Of a stretch of DNA of 32,639 nucleotides, positions 1-6,395 are shown piece by piece. Location: the NCBI GenBank assembly GCA_023653055.1, contig JAMNXR010000023.1, positions 1 to 32,639 of the forward strand, written 5' to 3'. Position 1 is the first letter of the stretch. The number at the start of each line of letters is the position of its first letter. Both the position numbers and the translations under genes were made by a program. The notes below the pieces were generated by a model. That model worked only from the letters and a program-made list of their open reading frames with translations, was not told the origin of the DNA and made no database searches. The stretch comes from Burkholderiaceae bacterium. GTDB taxonomy: Bacteria > Pseudomonadota > Gammaproteobacteria > Burkholderiales > Burkholderiaceae_B.

Positions 1-115
1 CGCGGCCACCCTTGAACACGCCCGAGCCTTGCTCTCCCATGCCGACGCCCGTACGACCGAGGCGATCTACCGGAGAAAGCCCGAGCGCGTTAGACCACTT
101 GGAGGTGTAGGTTGA
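1..115 (+). CDS. Tyrosine recombinase (phage/island integrase), C-terminal fragment cut by window edge
   Basis: Only the last 37 codons lie in the window, read in the frame starting at base 2 and ending at TGA 113-115. The peptide contains LLSHADARTTEAIYRR followed by KPERVRPL. This matches the end of the tyrosine recombinase catalytic domain: an LLxH motif with the histidine, then about ten residues on the nucleophilic tyrosine in IYRR. Such enzymes catalyse site-specific integration and excision of prophages and genomic islands. The gene points toward a tRNA-Arg gene about 200 bases away, the typical position of an integrase at one end of an element inserted in a tRNA 3' end. Its stop overlaps the start of the next small ORF. 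The family call rests on a short C-terminal stretch. Confidence 0.8.
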   Translation, partial: AATLEHARALLSHADARTTEAIYRRKPERVRPLGGVG

Positions 116-249
116 AGAAAAACAACAGTTACCTGATTTTGGGGGCGCTTTGCCTCGCCGGCGCGGTGCTTATCGCCCTGGACTACCCCATCGTTTCGGC
201 GCCGTTCTTCGCCGGCGCGACCTACTGGGCGTGGCACAAAGGTCTTTAA
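112..249 (+). CDS. Small hydrophobic membrane protein, overlapping the integrase stop
   Basis: This 45-residue ORF starts with TTG at 112, which overlaps the integrase stop (TTGA). A strong Shine-Dalgarno sequence, GGAGGTG, lies at 101-107. The start reads MKKNNSYLILGALCLAGAVL and continues with aromatic and small residues, ending in WHKGL. It has one or two predicted membrane segments and no charged residues in the middle except one Asp. The good ribosome site and the overlap suggest translational coupling to the integrase. I do not recognise a family. Small hydrophobic ORFs of this type are found beside integrases in islands and prophages, but no function can be assigned. It could be non-coding. 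Confidence 0.5.
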   Translation: MKKNNSYLILGALCLAGAVLIALDYPIVSAPFFAGATYWAWHKGL

Positions 250-251
250 TC

Positions 252-282
252 AATGGGACAAGGTGCCCTGAATGGGACAAGG
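252..282 (+). repeat. Short direct repeat, two copies of AATGGGACAAGG
   Basis: AATGGGACAAGG occurs at 252-263 and again at 271-282, a 19-base period, between the integrase-linked ORF and the tRNA. Short direct repeats beside integrase attachment regions can be recombinase arm sites or excisionase sites. Here that role is only an inference from position. Confidence 0.5.
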
Positions 283-310
283 GCTTACGTGAACCTCACG
301 TAAGCCCTTG
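278..310 (+). terminator. Perfect 15-bp hairpin between integrase region and tRNA-Arg
   Basis: CAAGGGCTTACGTGA at 278-292 is exactly reverse-complemented at 296-310, with a three-base loop ACC. It lies between the plus-strand integrase unit and the minus-strand tRNA, so it could stop transcription from both sides. Neither side has a proper T-run, so it may instead be part of the recombination site. The structure is certain; its role is not. Confidence 0.5.
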
Positions 311-316
311 ATTTAC

Positions 317-345
317 TGGTGCGCCCGGCAGGATTCGAACCCACG
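317..345. other. Candidate attachment site of an integrated element (3' end of tRNA-Arg)
   Basis: Integrases of this class usually recombine within the T-arm and acceptor region of a tRNA, which restores an intact gene. Here the 3' part of tRNA-Arg faces an integrase gene less than 250 bases away. The second copy of the repeat that would prove the site lies outside the window, so this is inference from layout. Confidence 0.4.
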
Positions 346-393
346 ACCCCTTGGTTCGTAGCCAAGTACTCTATCCAACTGAGCTACGGGCGC
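317..393 (-). tRNA. tRNA-Arg (anticodon ACG)
   Basis: Read on the minus strand, the gene begins GCGCCCGTAGCTCAG (acceptor stem and D-arm start). The anticodon arm is CTTGG CTACGAA CCAAG, giving anticodon ACG. The T-arm carries GGTTCGAATCC, and the 3' side CGGGCGC pairs with the 5' acceptor strand. The discriminator A at 320 is followed by an encoded CCA at 319-317. All four arms fold. ACG (read as ICG after deamination by TadA) decodes CGU, CGC and CGA arginine codons. Its 3' end faces the integrase, as expected for an attachment site. Confidence 0.95.
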
Positions 394-460
394 TGCAAAG
401 ACAGAAATTATATCAGCTTTTTTCTCTCATTGCTTTCTGCGCCCCATGGCTGGCCCGAGT

Positions 461-1990
461 CTAGTTCTGGTACCTTGGGTTGGCGGTGAAGTATTTTTCT
501 AATAGAAAAAATCCGCCTTGCATCAACAGCGCCATCGCAGCGGCAGGAATCGCCCCTGCCAGTAAAAGCTGCGTGTTATTGAGGGCCAGGCCTTGCACAA
601 TGCGCTCACCAAAACCACCCGCACCAATAAACGCTGCGATCGTAGCGGTGCCCACACACAGCACGGCCGAAATTTTGACCCCCGACAAAATCATTCCACG
701 TGCCAAGGGTAATTCGATCAGCCAGAGACGCTGACCCGTTGTGATGCCAAGCGCTGTCGCAGCCTGACGCATCGATGCAGGGATCTCTTTTAGACCTGCA
801 TGTGTATTTTGGACGATCGGTAACAACGCATACAAAAACAAGGCCACAATCGCGGGGACGGTGCCGATGGTTCCAAGCACGGTAATTAAAAAAGCCAACA
901 CGGCGAGCGATGGAATCGTCTGCATCACACTCGTCACCGCTAACACGACCTGCCCAAGCCGAGGCGCATAAAAGCACACGATGCCTAGCGGTATGCCCAC
1001 TAAGGATGCCAAGACAAGGGCACTCAGTACTAAAAACAAATGCTGACCTGAGAGACGCCAAAAATCTGGTCCAAACAGGACCATCATAAAACTACTGGGT
1101 GGAGTGTCACTCAACGCCATGCCAGTCGCTGTACTTTGCAAAAACTGCTTGGCCACGGAAGGAAAACTTTGTTGATCAATTTCTGCGCGCGTATTGAGTG
1201 CGAGCATGGTGTGTTGCGATAGCGCGTTTTCAAGCTTTTGCAGCGCTTGCCACGCCGCGGGAAAACGTTCAGGTACATCCGCACGAAACAACAACAACGC
1301 CTCGTAGCTCGGGAAGAAATGACGATCGTCTTCGAGTGCAGTCAGTGCATAGCGCGACAGTTTGGAATCTGTCCCATACGCATCTACCAGATCAATTTGC
1401 TTGGCTGCGATGGCCTCATACGCGAGACCATGATCAAGACCCCGGGGTCGCAAAGCCTCCAATCCATACGCTTGCGCCAATCCCCGCCAGCCATCTGCAC
1501 GACCAATGAATTCGTGCGACAAACCTAGAGTCAAGTTGGGGTGCCGACTCAGATCAGAAATGGTTTGAATGTTGAGCGAGCGTGCCAGATCGCTGCGCAG
1601 CGCCAACACATAAGAATTATTAAAGCCAAGCAGCACGCCTGCCCGCAAACCCATCGGCGCGAGCCGGGCATTGATCTCCTCTAAAGAAAGCGCTTGCTCG
1701 GTCTTTAGTATTTCCCGCGCAATCGTACCGGTGTATTCGGGATACACATCGATTTCGCCGCTTTTGAGTGCGGCGAGCAAAATGCTGGTGTTACCCATTC
1801 CAGACTTGAGTTGGACGTTTGTATCACCCGCATCGCGCACGGTCTGTGCGATGATTTCACCCAGAATGAAAGACTCGGTGAAACGTTTAGACCCCACCAT
1901 AAAGGGCGCAGCGCTTGCAATCTGTGTCACCCACACACAGATCAATGCAAGCACTGCGGGAATCAACCTCAGGCGCAAGGTTCGCCACAT
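461..1990 (-). CDS. ABC transporter substrate-binding/permease fusion, glycine-betaine (OsmF/EgtU-like) family, linked to sen operon
   Basis: The 509-residue protein starts with a signal peptide (positively charged start, hydrophobic core at about 8-22, IASA before APF). A periplasmic domain of the glycine betaine/choline QAT family follows at about 30-290, with GSKRFTESFILGEI near 33-46 and VYPEYTGT near 82-89. A five- or six-helix permease at about 305-505 has the cytoplasmic EAA-type loop at 400-430 (MRQAATALG, then ELPLA). The start codon follows the SelD stop by five bases, so it is the third gene of the senB-selD operon. Related fused proteins import osmolytes, and EgtU imports ergothioneine, though EgtU has the opposite domain order. 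No ATPase subunit is in the window. Import of hercynine, ergothioneine or selenoneine is plausible but is inferred from context only. Confidence 0.85.
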   Translation of the reverse strand: MWRTLRLRLIPAVLALICVWVTQIASAAPFMVGSKRFTESFILGEIIAQTVRDAGDTNVQLKSGMGNTSILLAALKSGEIDVYPEYTGTIAREILKTEQALSLEEINARLAPMGLRAGVLLGFNNSYVLALRSDLARSLNIQTISDLSRHPNLTLGLSHEFIGRADGWRGLAQAYGLEALRPRGLDHGLAYEAIAAKQIDLVDAYGTDSKLSRYALTALEDDRHFFPSYEALLLFRADVPERFPAAWQALQKLENALSQHTMLALNTRAEIDQQSFPSVAKQFLQSTATGMALSDTPPSSFMMVLFGPDFWRLSGQHLFLVLSALVLASLVGIPLGIVCFYAPRLGQVVLAVTSVMQTIPSLAVLAFLITVLGTIGTVPAIVALFLYALLPIVQNTHAGLKEIPASMRQAATALGITTGQRLWLIELPLARGMILSGVKISAVLCVGTATIAAFIGAGGFGERIVQGLALNNTQLLLAGAIPAAAMALLMQGGFFLLEKYFTANPRYQN

Positions 1991-1995
1991 TGTGC

Positions 1996-3045
1996 TTAGA
2001 CCACCACGAGTCTTGCAGCCTGCTTGTCCACCACCTGACCAATCACGCTGGCATGACTAAAATCGTGTTTCTTGAAAATAGCGAGTACATCCTGTACGGA
2101 CTCTGGTGCACAGCACACCAGCAGGCCACCACTGGTCTGGGGATCCGTCATCAGCGTCTGACATTCAGCGGGTAAACCTGCTGCCATGCTCACGTCCTGC
2201 CCATAGCCGTCCCAATTACGACCTGAGGCGCCCGTCACCATACCAGCCTGAATCAAATCCACAACGCCTGGCAATAACGGTACGTCTGCCCATTTGATCT
2301 GTGCCGTCAGATCCGCGCCTCGTGCGATTTCTAGCGCATGACCCGCCAAGCCAAAACCTGTGACATCCGTTAACGCGTGTACCCCCTCAAGCTCAGCGAG
2401 CTCAGGTCCAGGTGTATTGAGCTTGGTCGTATTGTGAATCATTGAGGCATATCCCGCTGCGTCGAGCGCTTCTTTTTTTAACGCTGCGGACAAGATACCC
2501 ACGCCGACTGGTTTGCCTAAAATCATCACATCACCCTTGCGGGAACCATCGTTGCGTTTGACGCGATCCGGATGAACGAGACCCAGCACGACCAAGCCGT
2601 AAATCGCCTCGACAGAATCAATCGTGTGGCCACCCGCGATCGGGATACCCGCAGTTCGGCAAACCGAAGCTCCCCCTTCGAGCACTTTGCCAATTGTTTC
2701 GGTGGACAGCACATTGATCGGCATCCCGACAAGCGCCAAAGCCAAAATCGGACGTCCGCCCATGGCGTAGACGTCACTAATAGCATTGGTCGCCGCGATG
2801 CGACCAAACTCGTGTGGATCATCCACGATCGGCATAAAGAAATCTGTCGTGGCGATCAATGCCTGCTCATCATTTAAACGATAGACCGCCGCATCATCGG
2901 CTGTCGCGATGCCAACCATGAGTTCTTTGGGGATCGGCATCTGCAGCGTGCCCTTCAAAATCTCATGCAAGACGGCCGGAGCGATTTTGCATCCACAACC
3001 GCCACCATGGGACAGGGACGTGAGGCGTGGCTCGATTATTTTCAT
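1996..3045 (-). CDS. selD: Selenide, water dikinase SelD, acting as SenC in selenoneine synthesis
   Basis: SelD makes selenophosphate from selenide and ATP. This 349-residue protein has the full family pattern. HGGGCGCKIAP at 13-23 carries the catalytic Cys17 and Lys20 at the same numbering as E. coli SelD. TDFFMPIVDDP, DVYAMGGRPILAL, AGGHTI, TGFGLAGHA and DPQTSGGLL follow in family order. It starts 15 bases after the senB stop, with a good ribosome site (AAGGA), so it is translated from the senB transcript. No selA, selB or tRNA-Sec is visible in the window. The neighbours argue that its selenophosphate goes to SenB, as for SenC in described sen clusters. It may also serve selenocysteine or selenouridine synthesis elsewhere in the genome. 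Confidence 0.95.
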   Translation of the reverse strand: MKIIEPRLTSLSHGGGCGCKIAPAVLHEILKGTLQMPIPKELMVGIATADDAAVYRLNDEQALIATTDFFMPIVDDPHEFGRIAATNAISDVYAMGGRPILALALVGMPINVLSTETIGKVLEGGASVCRTAGIPIAGGHTIDSVEAIYGLVVLGLVHPDRVKRNDGSRKGDVMILGKPVGVGILSAALKKEALDAAGYASMIHNTTKLNTPGPELAELEGVHALTDVTGFGLAGHALEIARGADLTAQIKWADVPLLPGVVDLIQAGMVTGASGRNWDGYGQDVSMAAGLPAECQTLMTDPQTSGGLLVCCAPESVQDVLAIFKKHDFSHASVIGQVVDKQAARLVVV

Positions 3046-3060
3046 GAGATTCCTTGGGAG

Positions 3061-4041
3061 TTAAGACGAAATAGATTGTTCGACGATTGTAATCAAACGC
3101 TCCTGCTCTAGGGCAGGCGCAAATAATGGGGCCCGCAAGGCACACTGGCCCTCTAGCAAGGCATAAAAAGAGGGTTCGTTTCGCACCCGCAACAACAAGG
3201 CTGCCAAAGCATCCGCATTCTCAGTTGGAAAAAATCCTGCGTAATCCTTGCCCAACATACCTTCGTTTCCAGGAATGCGAGAGGCGATCACGGGCACACC
3301 ACTACAGATGGCCTCCATGACCACGTGTGCGCCCCCCTCCATCACACTGGGGTGCACCAGCACATGGGCGCGCTGAATCAATCGACGCGTGGCCTCGTGC
3401 GGACGTGCACCTAAAAAAGCATAATGTGGACAGACGGCAGCGGTCTCGTGCGCCGCGCGTGCGAGCGCGGGATCATGCCCGCCCCCGACGTGTTGCAGAT
3501 GAATATCCGTGTGCTCTGCAAGCAATTTTGCCGCATTAAAAAAGGTCTGCGGTGATTTTTCAGACCGTAAATGCCCCACCATGATCGCGCGCAGGTGACG
3601 CCTTGTTTTGGGCAACGTCTGCCGCGTTGCCGTGGATTGAAAGGCCACCACTGTTTTGGGCTGAACCGTCTCAGGCACCGCCTGCAAACCCTCGGTTTGC
3701 AGCACGACCAAAGTGTGCGCCCAACGCAGAGACTGCTGAGCCTCAGGATCGCTTTGGATATCGCGATACAGATCGGTGCCTGTGAGCACCACGACCAAGC
3801 CCCTCGTACCATGGCGCACGTGCCAGTCGGCAATCGAGGCGTAACTGCGGCGAGCATGGAGCGCAATCATCACATGATCCTGATCGCTACCATCCCATTG
3901 CTGGACAATCCTGACCCGACAAAAAGAACGGAGCATGCGTGCATAGCGCTGTGCCGTCTGCCAATTACCATTATTGGCTGCGGCCAACGCAGGGCTGACA
4001 ATGACGACATTCAAGCGTGTAGGGTTGGGTAAAATAGGCAT
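3061..4041 (-). CDS. senB: Selenosugar synthase SenB (GT4-like glycosyltransferase)
   Basis: The 326-residue protein has the two-domain fold of a GT4 glycosyltransferase. It starts with a Rossmann-like strand NVVIVSPAL at 11-19. GTDLYRDI lies at 88-95, GHLRSEKSP at 156-164 starts the C-terminal domain, and HPSVMEGGAHVVMEA at 230-244 with GNEGMLGKDY at 258-267 forms the nucleotide-sugar site. In described sen clusters SenB joins selenophosphate to UDP-GlcNAc to give a seleno-GlcNAc sugar, the selenium donor for SenA. The gene is first in the operon senB-selD-transporter and is divergent from senA with only 21 bases between starts. It lacks a clear Shine-Dalgarno sequence. A role in surface polysaccharide is unlikely, since no other polysaccharide gene is near. 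Confidence 0.9.
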   Translation of the reverse strand: MPILPNPTRLNVVIVSPALAAANNGNWQTAQRYARMLRSFCRVRIVQQWDGSDQDHVMIALHARRSYASIADWHVRHGTRGLVVVLTGTDLYRDIQSDPEAQQSLRWAHTLVVLQTEGLQAVPETVQPKTVVAFQSTATRQTLPKTRRHLRAIMVGHLRSEKSPQTFFNAAKLLAEHTDIHLQHVGGGHDPALARAAHETAAVCPHYAFLGARPHEATRRLIQRAHVLVHPSVMEGGAHVVMEAICSGVPVIASRIPGNEGMLGKDYAGFFPTENADALAALLLRVRNEPSFYALLEGQCALRAPLFAPALEQERLITIVEQSISS

Positions 4042-4062
4042 AACAAAAGCTTACCAAGAATC
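4030..4062 (+). promoter_or_regulatory. Very short divergent start region of senB and senA with possible senA -10 box
   Basis: The two start codons are separated by 21 bases (4042-4062). TAAAAT at 4030-4035, inside the senB 5' coding end, could be a -10 box for senA and would give a leader of about 20 bases. No good -35 is seen. The senB promoter must then lie inside senA codons. Neither gene has a strong ribosome site. Confidence 0.3.
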
Positions 4063-5247
4063 ATGCGACAAGCGGAAGTAAACATATTGACCCAAGGGCT
4101 TAAAACCCTCAGGGCTCAGACCCTGGAAGCCTTTGCTGACTATCAGCGAGCGGGGAAACTCCGCGTGCCTATTGAGGAGGCGTTTAATCCGCCACTTTGG
4201 GAGTTGGGTCATATTGCCTGGTTTCAAGAATACTGGGTAACGCGTAACCAGCAGCGTTCTGATGGCGTGCTGCAAGACATCCATCACCCTCGCCTGCCCT
4301 CAGTCATTGCCTCTGCAGATACGTGGTACGACAGTGCAACAGTCAAGCACGACAGTCGCTGGAGTTTGCCGCTGCTTCAAACGACAGACTGTCTTGCGTT
4401 TCTACAAAAAACGCTGGACATGACCCTAGGAAGTCTTGAAAAAGAATTAGAGGGTTCGCCCGCTTTATATTTTTACTGGCTTGCGCTGCAACATGAGGCC
4501 ATGCACCTCGAGGCGAGCGCCTATATGGCCCAAGCGCTGGAGATCCCTTTTGAGGCGACATGGGCACACGCACCTCAAGCGCGGCGATCAGACCGTCGGC
4601 AGACGATCACGAACATGCAACATTTCCAGGCTGTGCAGTGGTCGATGGGCACAGACTGGCAAACACTGACTGGACAGTCCTTTTGTTTTGATAACGAAGT
4701 CGGACAGCGCGACACCGCACTCGAGGCATTTTCGATCGCGCTGCGGCCTGTCACTTGGGCAGAGTATTTCAACTTTATCAGGGCGACCGGTCATCGTTTA
4801 CCGCTGTACGTCCGTAAAAAATCTATCGTTGCGCCACCTTCGTCATCTCCCACCGCACTACCCTATGAGATTAAAACCTTTGGGACTTGGCAGCCACTCA
4901 ATCCCGCAGCTTGCGCCATGCACATTTCATGGGACGACGCACAGGCCTATTGCACATGGGCAGGCTGCAGACTCCCTACTGAAGCCGAATGGGACATGGC
5001 CGCGAGGACGCAAGATGCTTTCGAATGGGGCGAAGTGTGGGAATGGACTGCGGACAATTTTGAGCCCTTCGAGGGCTTTCGCACGCACCCTTATGTCGAA
5101 TATTCCGCACCCTGGTTTGGTTCACGCAAAGTGTTACGCGGTGCCGCGTGGGTAACACATCCGTACTTACGCAACGTACATTACCGTAATTTCTTCACCC
5201 CCGAGCGCCGCGATATCTATGCGGGCTTTAGGGTCTGTGCTGCATAA
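4063..5247 (+). CDS. senA: Selenoneine synthase SenA (EgtB-like non-haem iron enzyme)
   Basis: SenA couples hercynine with the selenosugar made by SenB, forming the C-Se bond that leads to selenoneine. The 394-residue protein has an N-terminal DinB-type four-helix domain carrying the three iron-binding histidines: His50 in WELGHIAWF, and His144 and His148 in QHEAMHLE. This matches the EgtB three-His facial site. A C-terminal FGE-sulfatase-like domain follows, with FDNEVGQRDT, WDDAQAYCTWAGCRLPTEAE, VWEWTADNF, RKVLRGAAW and a final DIYAGFRVC. EgtB is the close alternative. SenA is preferred because senB and selD are directly adjacent and no EgtA, EgtC or EgtE gene is present. It is convergent with egtD, which supplies hercynine. 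Confidence 0.9.
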   Translation: MRQAEVNILTQGLKTLRAQTLEAFADYQRAGKLRVPIEEAFNPPLWELGHIAWFQEYWVTRNQQRSDGVLQDIHHPRLPSVIASADTWYDSATVKHDSRWSLPLLQTTDCLAFLQKTLDMTLGSLEKELEGSPALYFYWLALQHEAMHLEASAYMAQALEIPFEATWAHAPQARRSDRRQTITNMQHFQAVQWSMGTDWQTLTGQSFCFDNEVGQRDTALEAFSIALRPVTWAEYFNFIRATGHRLPLYVRKKSIVAPPSSSPTALPYEIKTFGTWQPLNPAACAMHISWDDAQAYCTWAGCRLPTEAEWDMAARTQDAFEWGEVWEWTADNFEPFEGFRTHPYVEYSAPWFGSRKVLRGAAWVTHPYLRNVHYRNFFTPERRDIYAGFRVCAA

Positions 5248-5298
5248 GCGTCGGTGTTGACCGGGCCAGTAACACTGAGGATTTAAACGCAAGTCTGA

Positions 5299-6276
5299 TT
5301 AATACGCCCAAAACAAAGCATATTGCGCCTGCGGATCTGTCCAGTACTGCGTGTGCGCAAACCCTGCTTTTTTTAACAACGCTGTAAAGTTTGGGATGGT
5401 CCACTTGTAGGAATTCTCTGTGTGAATCGCCTCACCAGCCCGAAAAGTACGCGAACGCTCACCCCAGCTTATCGTAACGGCGCGACGCGCCACCAAGTGC
5501 ATTTCAATACGCGATTCAGCAACGTTAAAAAGCGCCTTGTGCTGCCAGTCGCAGACGTCAAAATCTGTCCCCAACAAAGTATTGATATGCCTCAAGACAT
5601 TGAGATTAAAGGCTGCCGTCACGCCAAGATCATCGTCATACGCACGCTCGAGTATCTCAACAGACTTCACCAGATCAATCCCGATCAACAAACCAGAGCC
5701 CGCCTGACCTTGCTGGCACACGCTGGCGACACGATTTAAAAATCCAAGCGATTCTGTGGGAGTGAAATTACCTAAACTCGAACCAGGGTAAAAAGCGAAA
5801 ATGGGGTGCTGCGTAAGCTGGGTGGCGAGCGCCGCAGGAAAGTTGAGTGACGCAGAAAAATCCATCCCAACGCCCACCATCTTGACGCTCGGATGGCTAC
5901 GTTGAAGGTTGATCAGTGTATCGGTCAAGTAATCCAAGGAAATATCGACCGCCACATAGACGCCTGGCGCAGTCCCTGAAAAAAGGCTCGCCGCCTTTTG
6001 ACAGCTCCCTGCCCCTAAATCAAGCCATGCAGCTTGTTGAGGAATACATTGATGAATCTCCGAACCATGCTCAGCGAAAATACTCGCTTCGGTGCGGGTT
6101 GGATAGTACTCAGGCAGATGGGTAATCGCCTCGAACAAGGTCGAACCCAAGGCGTTGTAGAAATACTTTGGAGAGCAATGCGCATGCGTTGCGGTCAGGC
6201 CTTTTTCTAATTCTGCCGCTACCACGCGAGGATCAAGGTTAAACGTCAAATGAAAACTCGGGGTCTGTTGGGTCAT
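5299..6276 (-). CDS. egtD: L-histidine N-alpha-methyltransferase EgtD
   Basis: EgtD uses three SAM molecules to convert histidine into hercynine, the shared precursor of ergothioneine and selenoneine. The 325-residue protein carries the family hallmark SPKYFYNALGSTLFEAIT directly followed by HLPEYYPTRTE (about 35-63), a SAM-binding LDLGAGSCQK at 85-94, and VAVDIS at 108-113. It ends in YALFWAY. The start was set at the ATG at 6276 because GGAG lies eight bases upstream and this gives the normal family length; a 12-codon longer reading frame exists. It is convergent with senA, 51 bases apart, with no strong terminator between them. With senA, senB and selD it makes the locus self-sufficient for selenoneine. 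Confidence 0.95.
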   Translation of the reverse strand: MTQQTPSFHLTFNLDPRVVAAELEKGLTATHAHCSPKYFYNALGSTLFEAITHLPEYYPTRTEASIFAEHGSEIHQCIPQQAAWLDLGAGSCQKAASLFSGTAPGVYVAVDISLDYLTDTLINLQRSHPSVKMVGVGMDFSASLNFPAALATQLTQHPIFAFYPGSSLGNFTPTESLGFLNRVASVCQQGQAGSGLLIGIDLVKSVEILERAYDDDLGVTAAFNLNVLRHINTLLGTDFDVCDWQHKALFNVAESRIEMHLVARRAVTISWGERSRTFRAGEAIHTENSYKWTIPNFTALLKKAGFAHTQYWTDPQAQYALFWAY

Positions 6277-6395
6277 GCACACGCTCCGGACAACGCACAA
6301 TTTACGGCTCAAACCTTAACACGCCCACATTCAGCACGCATGCAAACACAGGGGCTTGAGGCATAATCACCTATAAACGTTAAGTACTCCGCCTT

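Noticed and set aside
1996-3045. Start of a selenocysteine-insertion locus
   Set aside because: No selA, selB or tRNA-Sec is visible in the window; the selD neighbours are selenoneine genes.
3061-4041. Surface-polysaccharide glycosyltransferase
   Set aside because: No other polysaccharide gene is near, and it is co-transcribed with selenophosphate synthase, as SenB is.
4063-5247. EgtB of an ergothioneine pathway
   Set aside because: The fold and iron ligands fit both, but senB and selD are adjacent and no egtA, egtC or egtE gene is present, so SenA is the better call.
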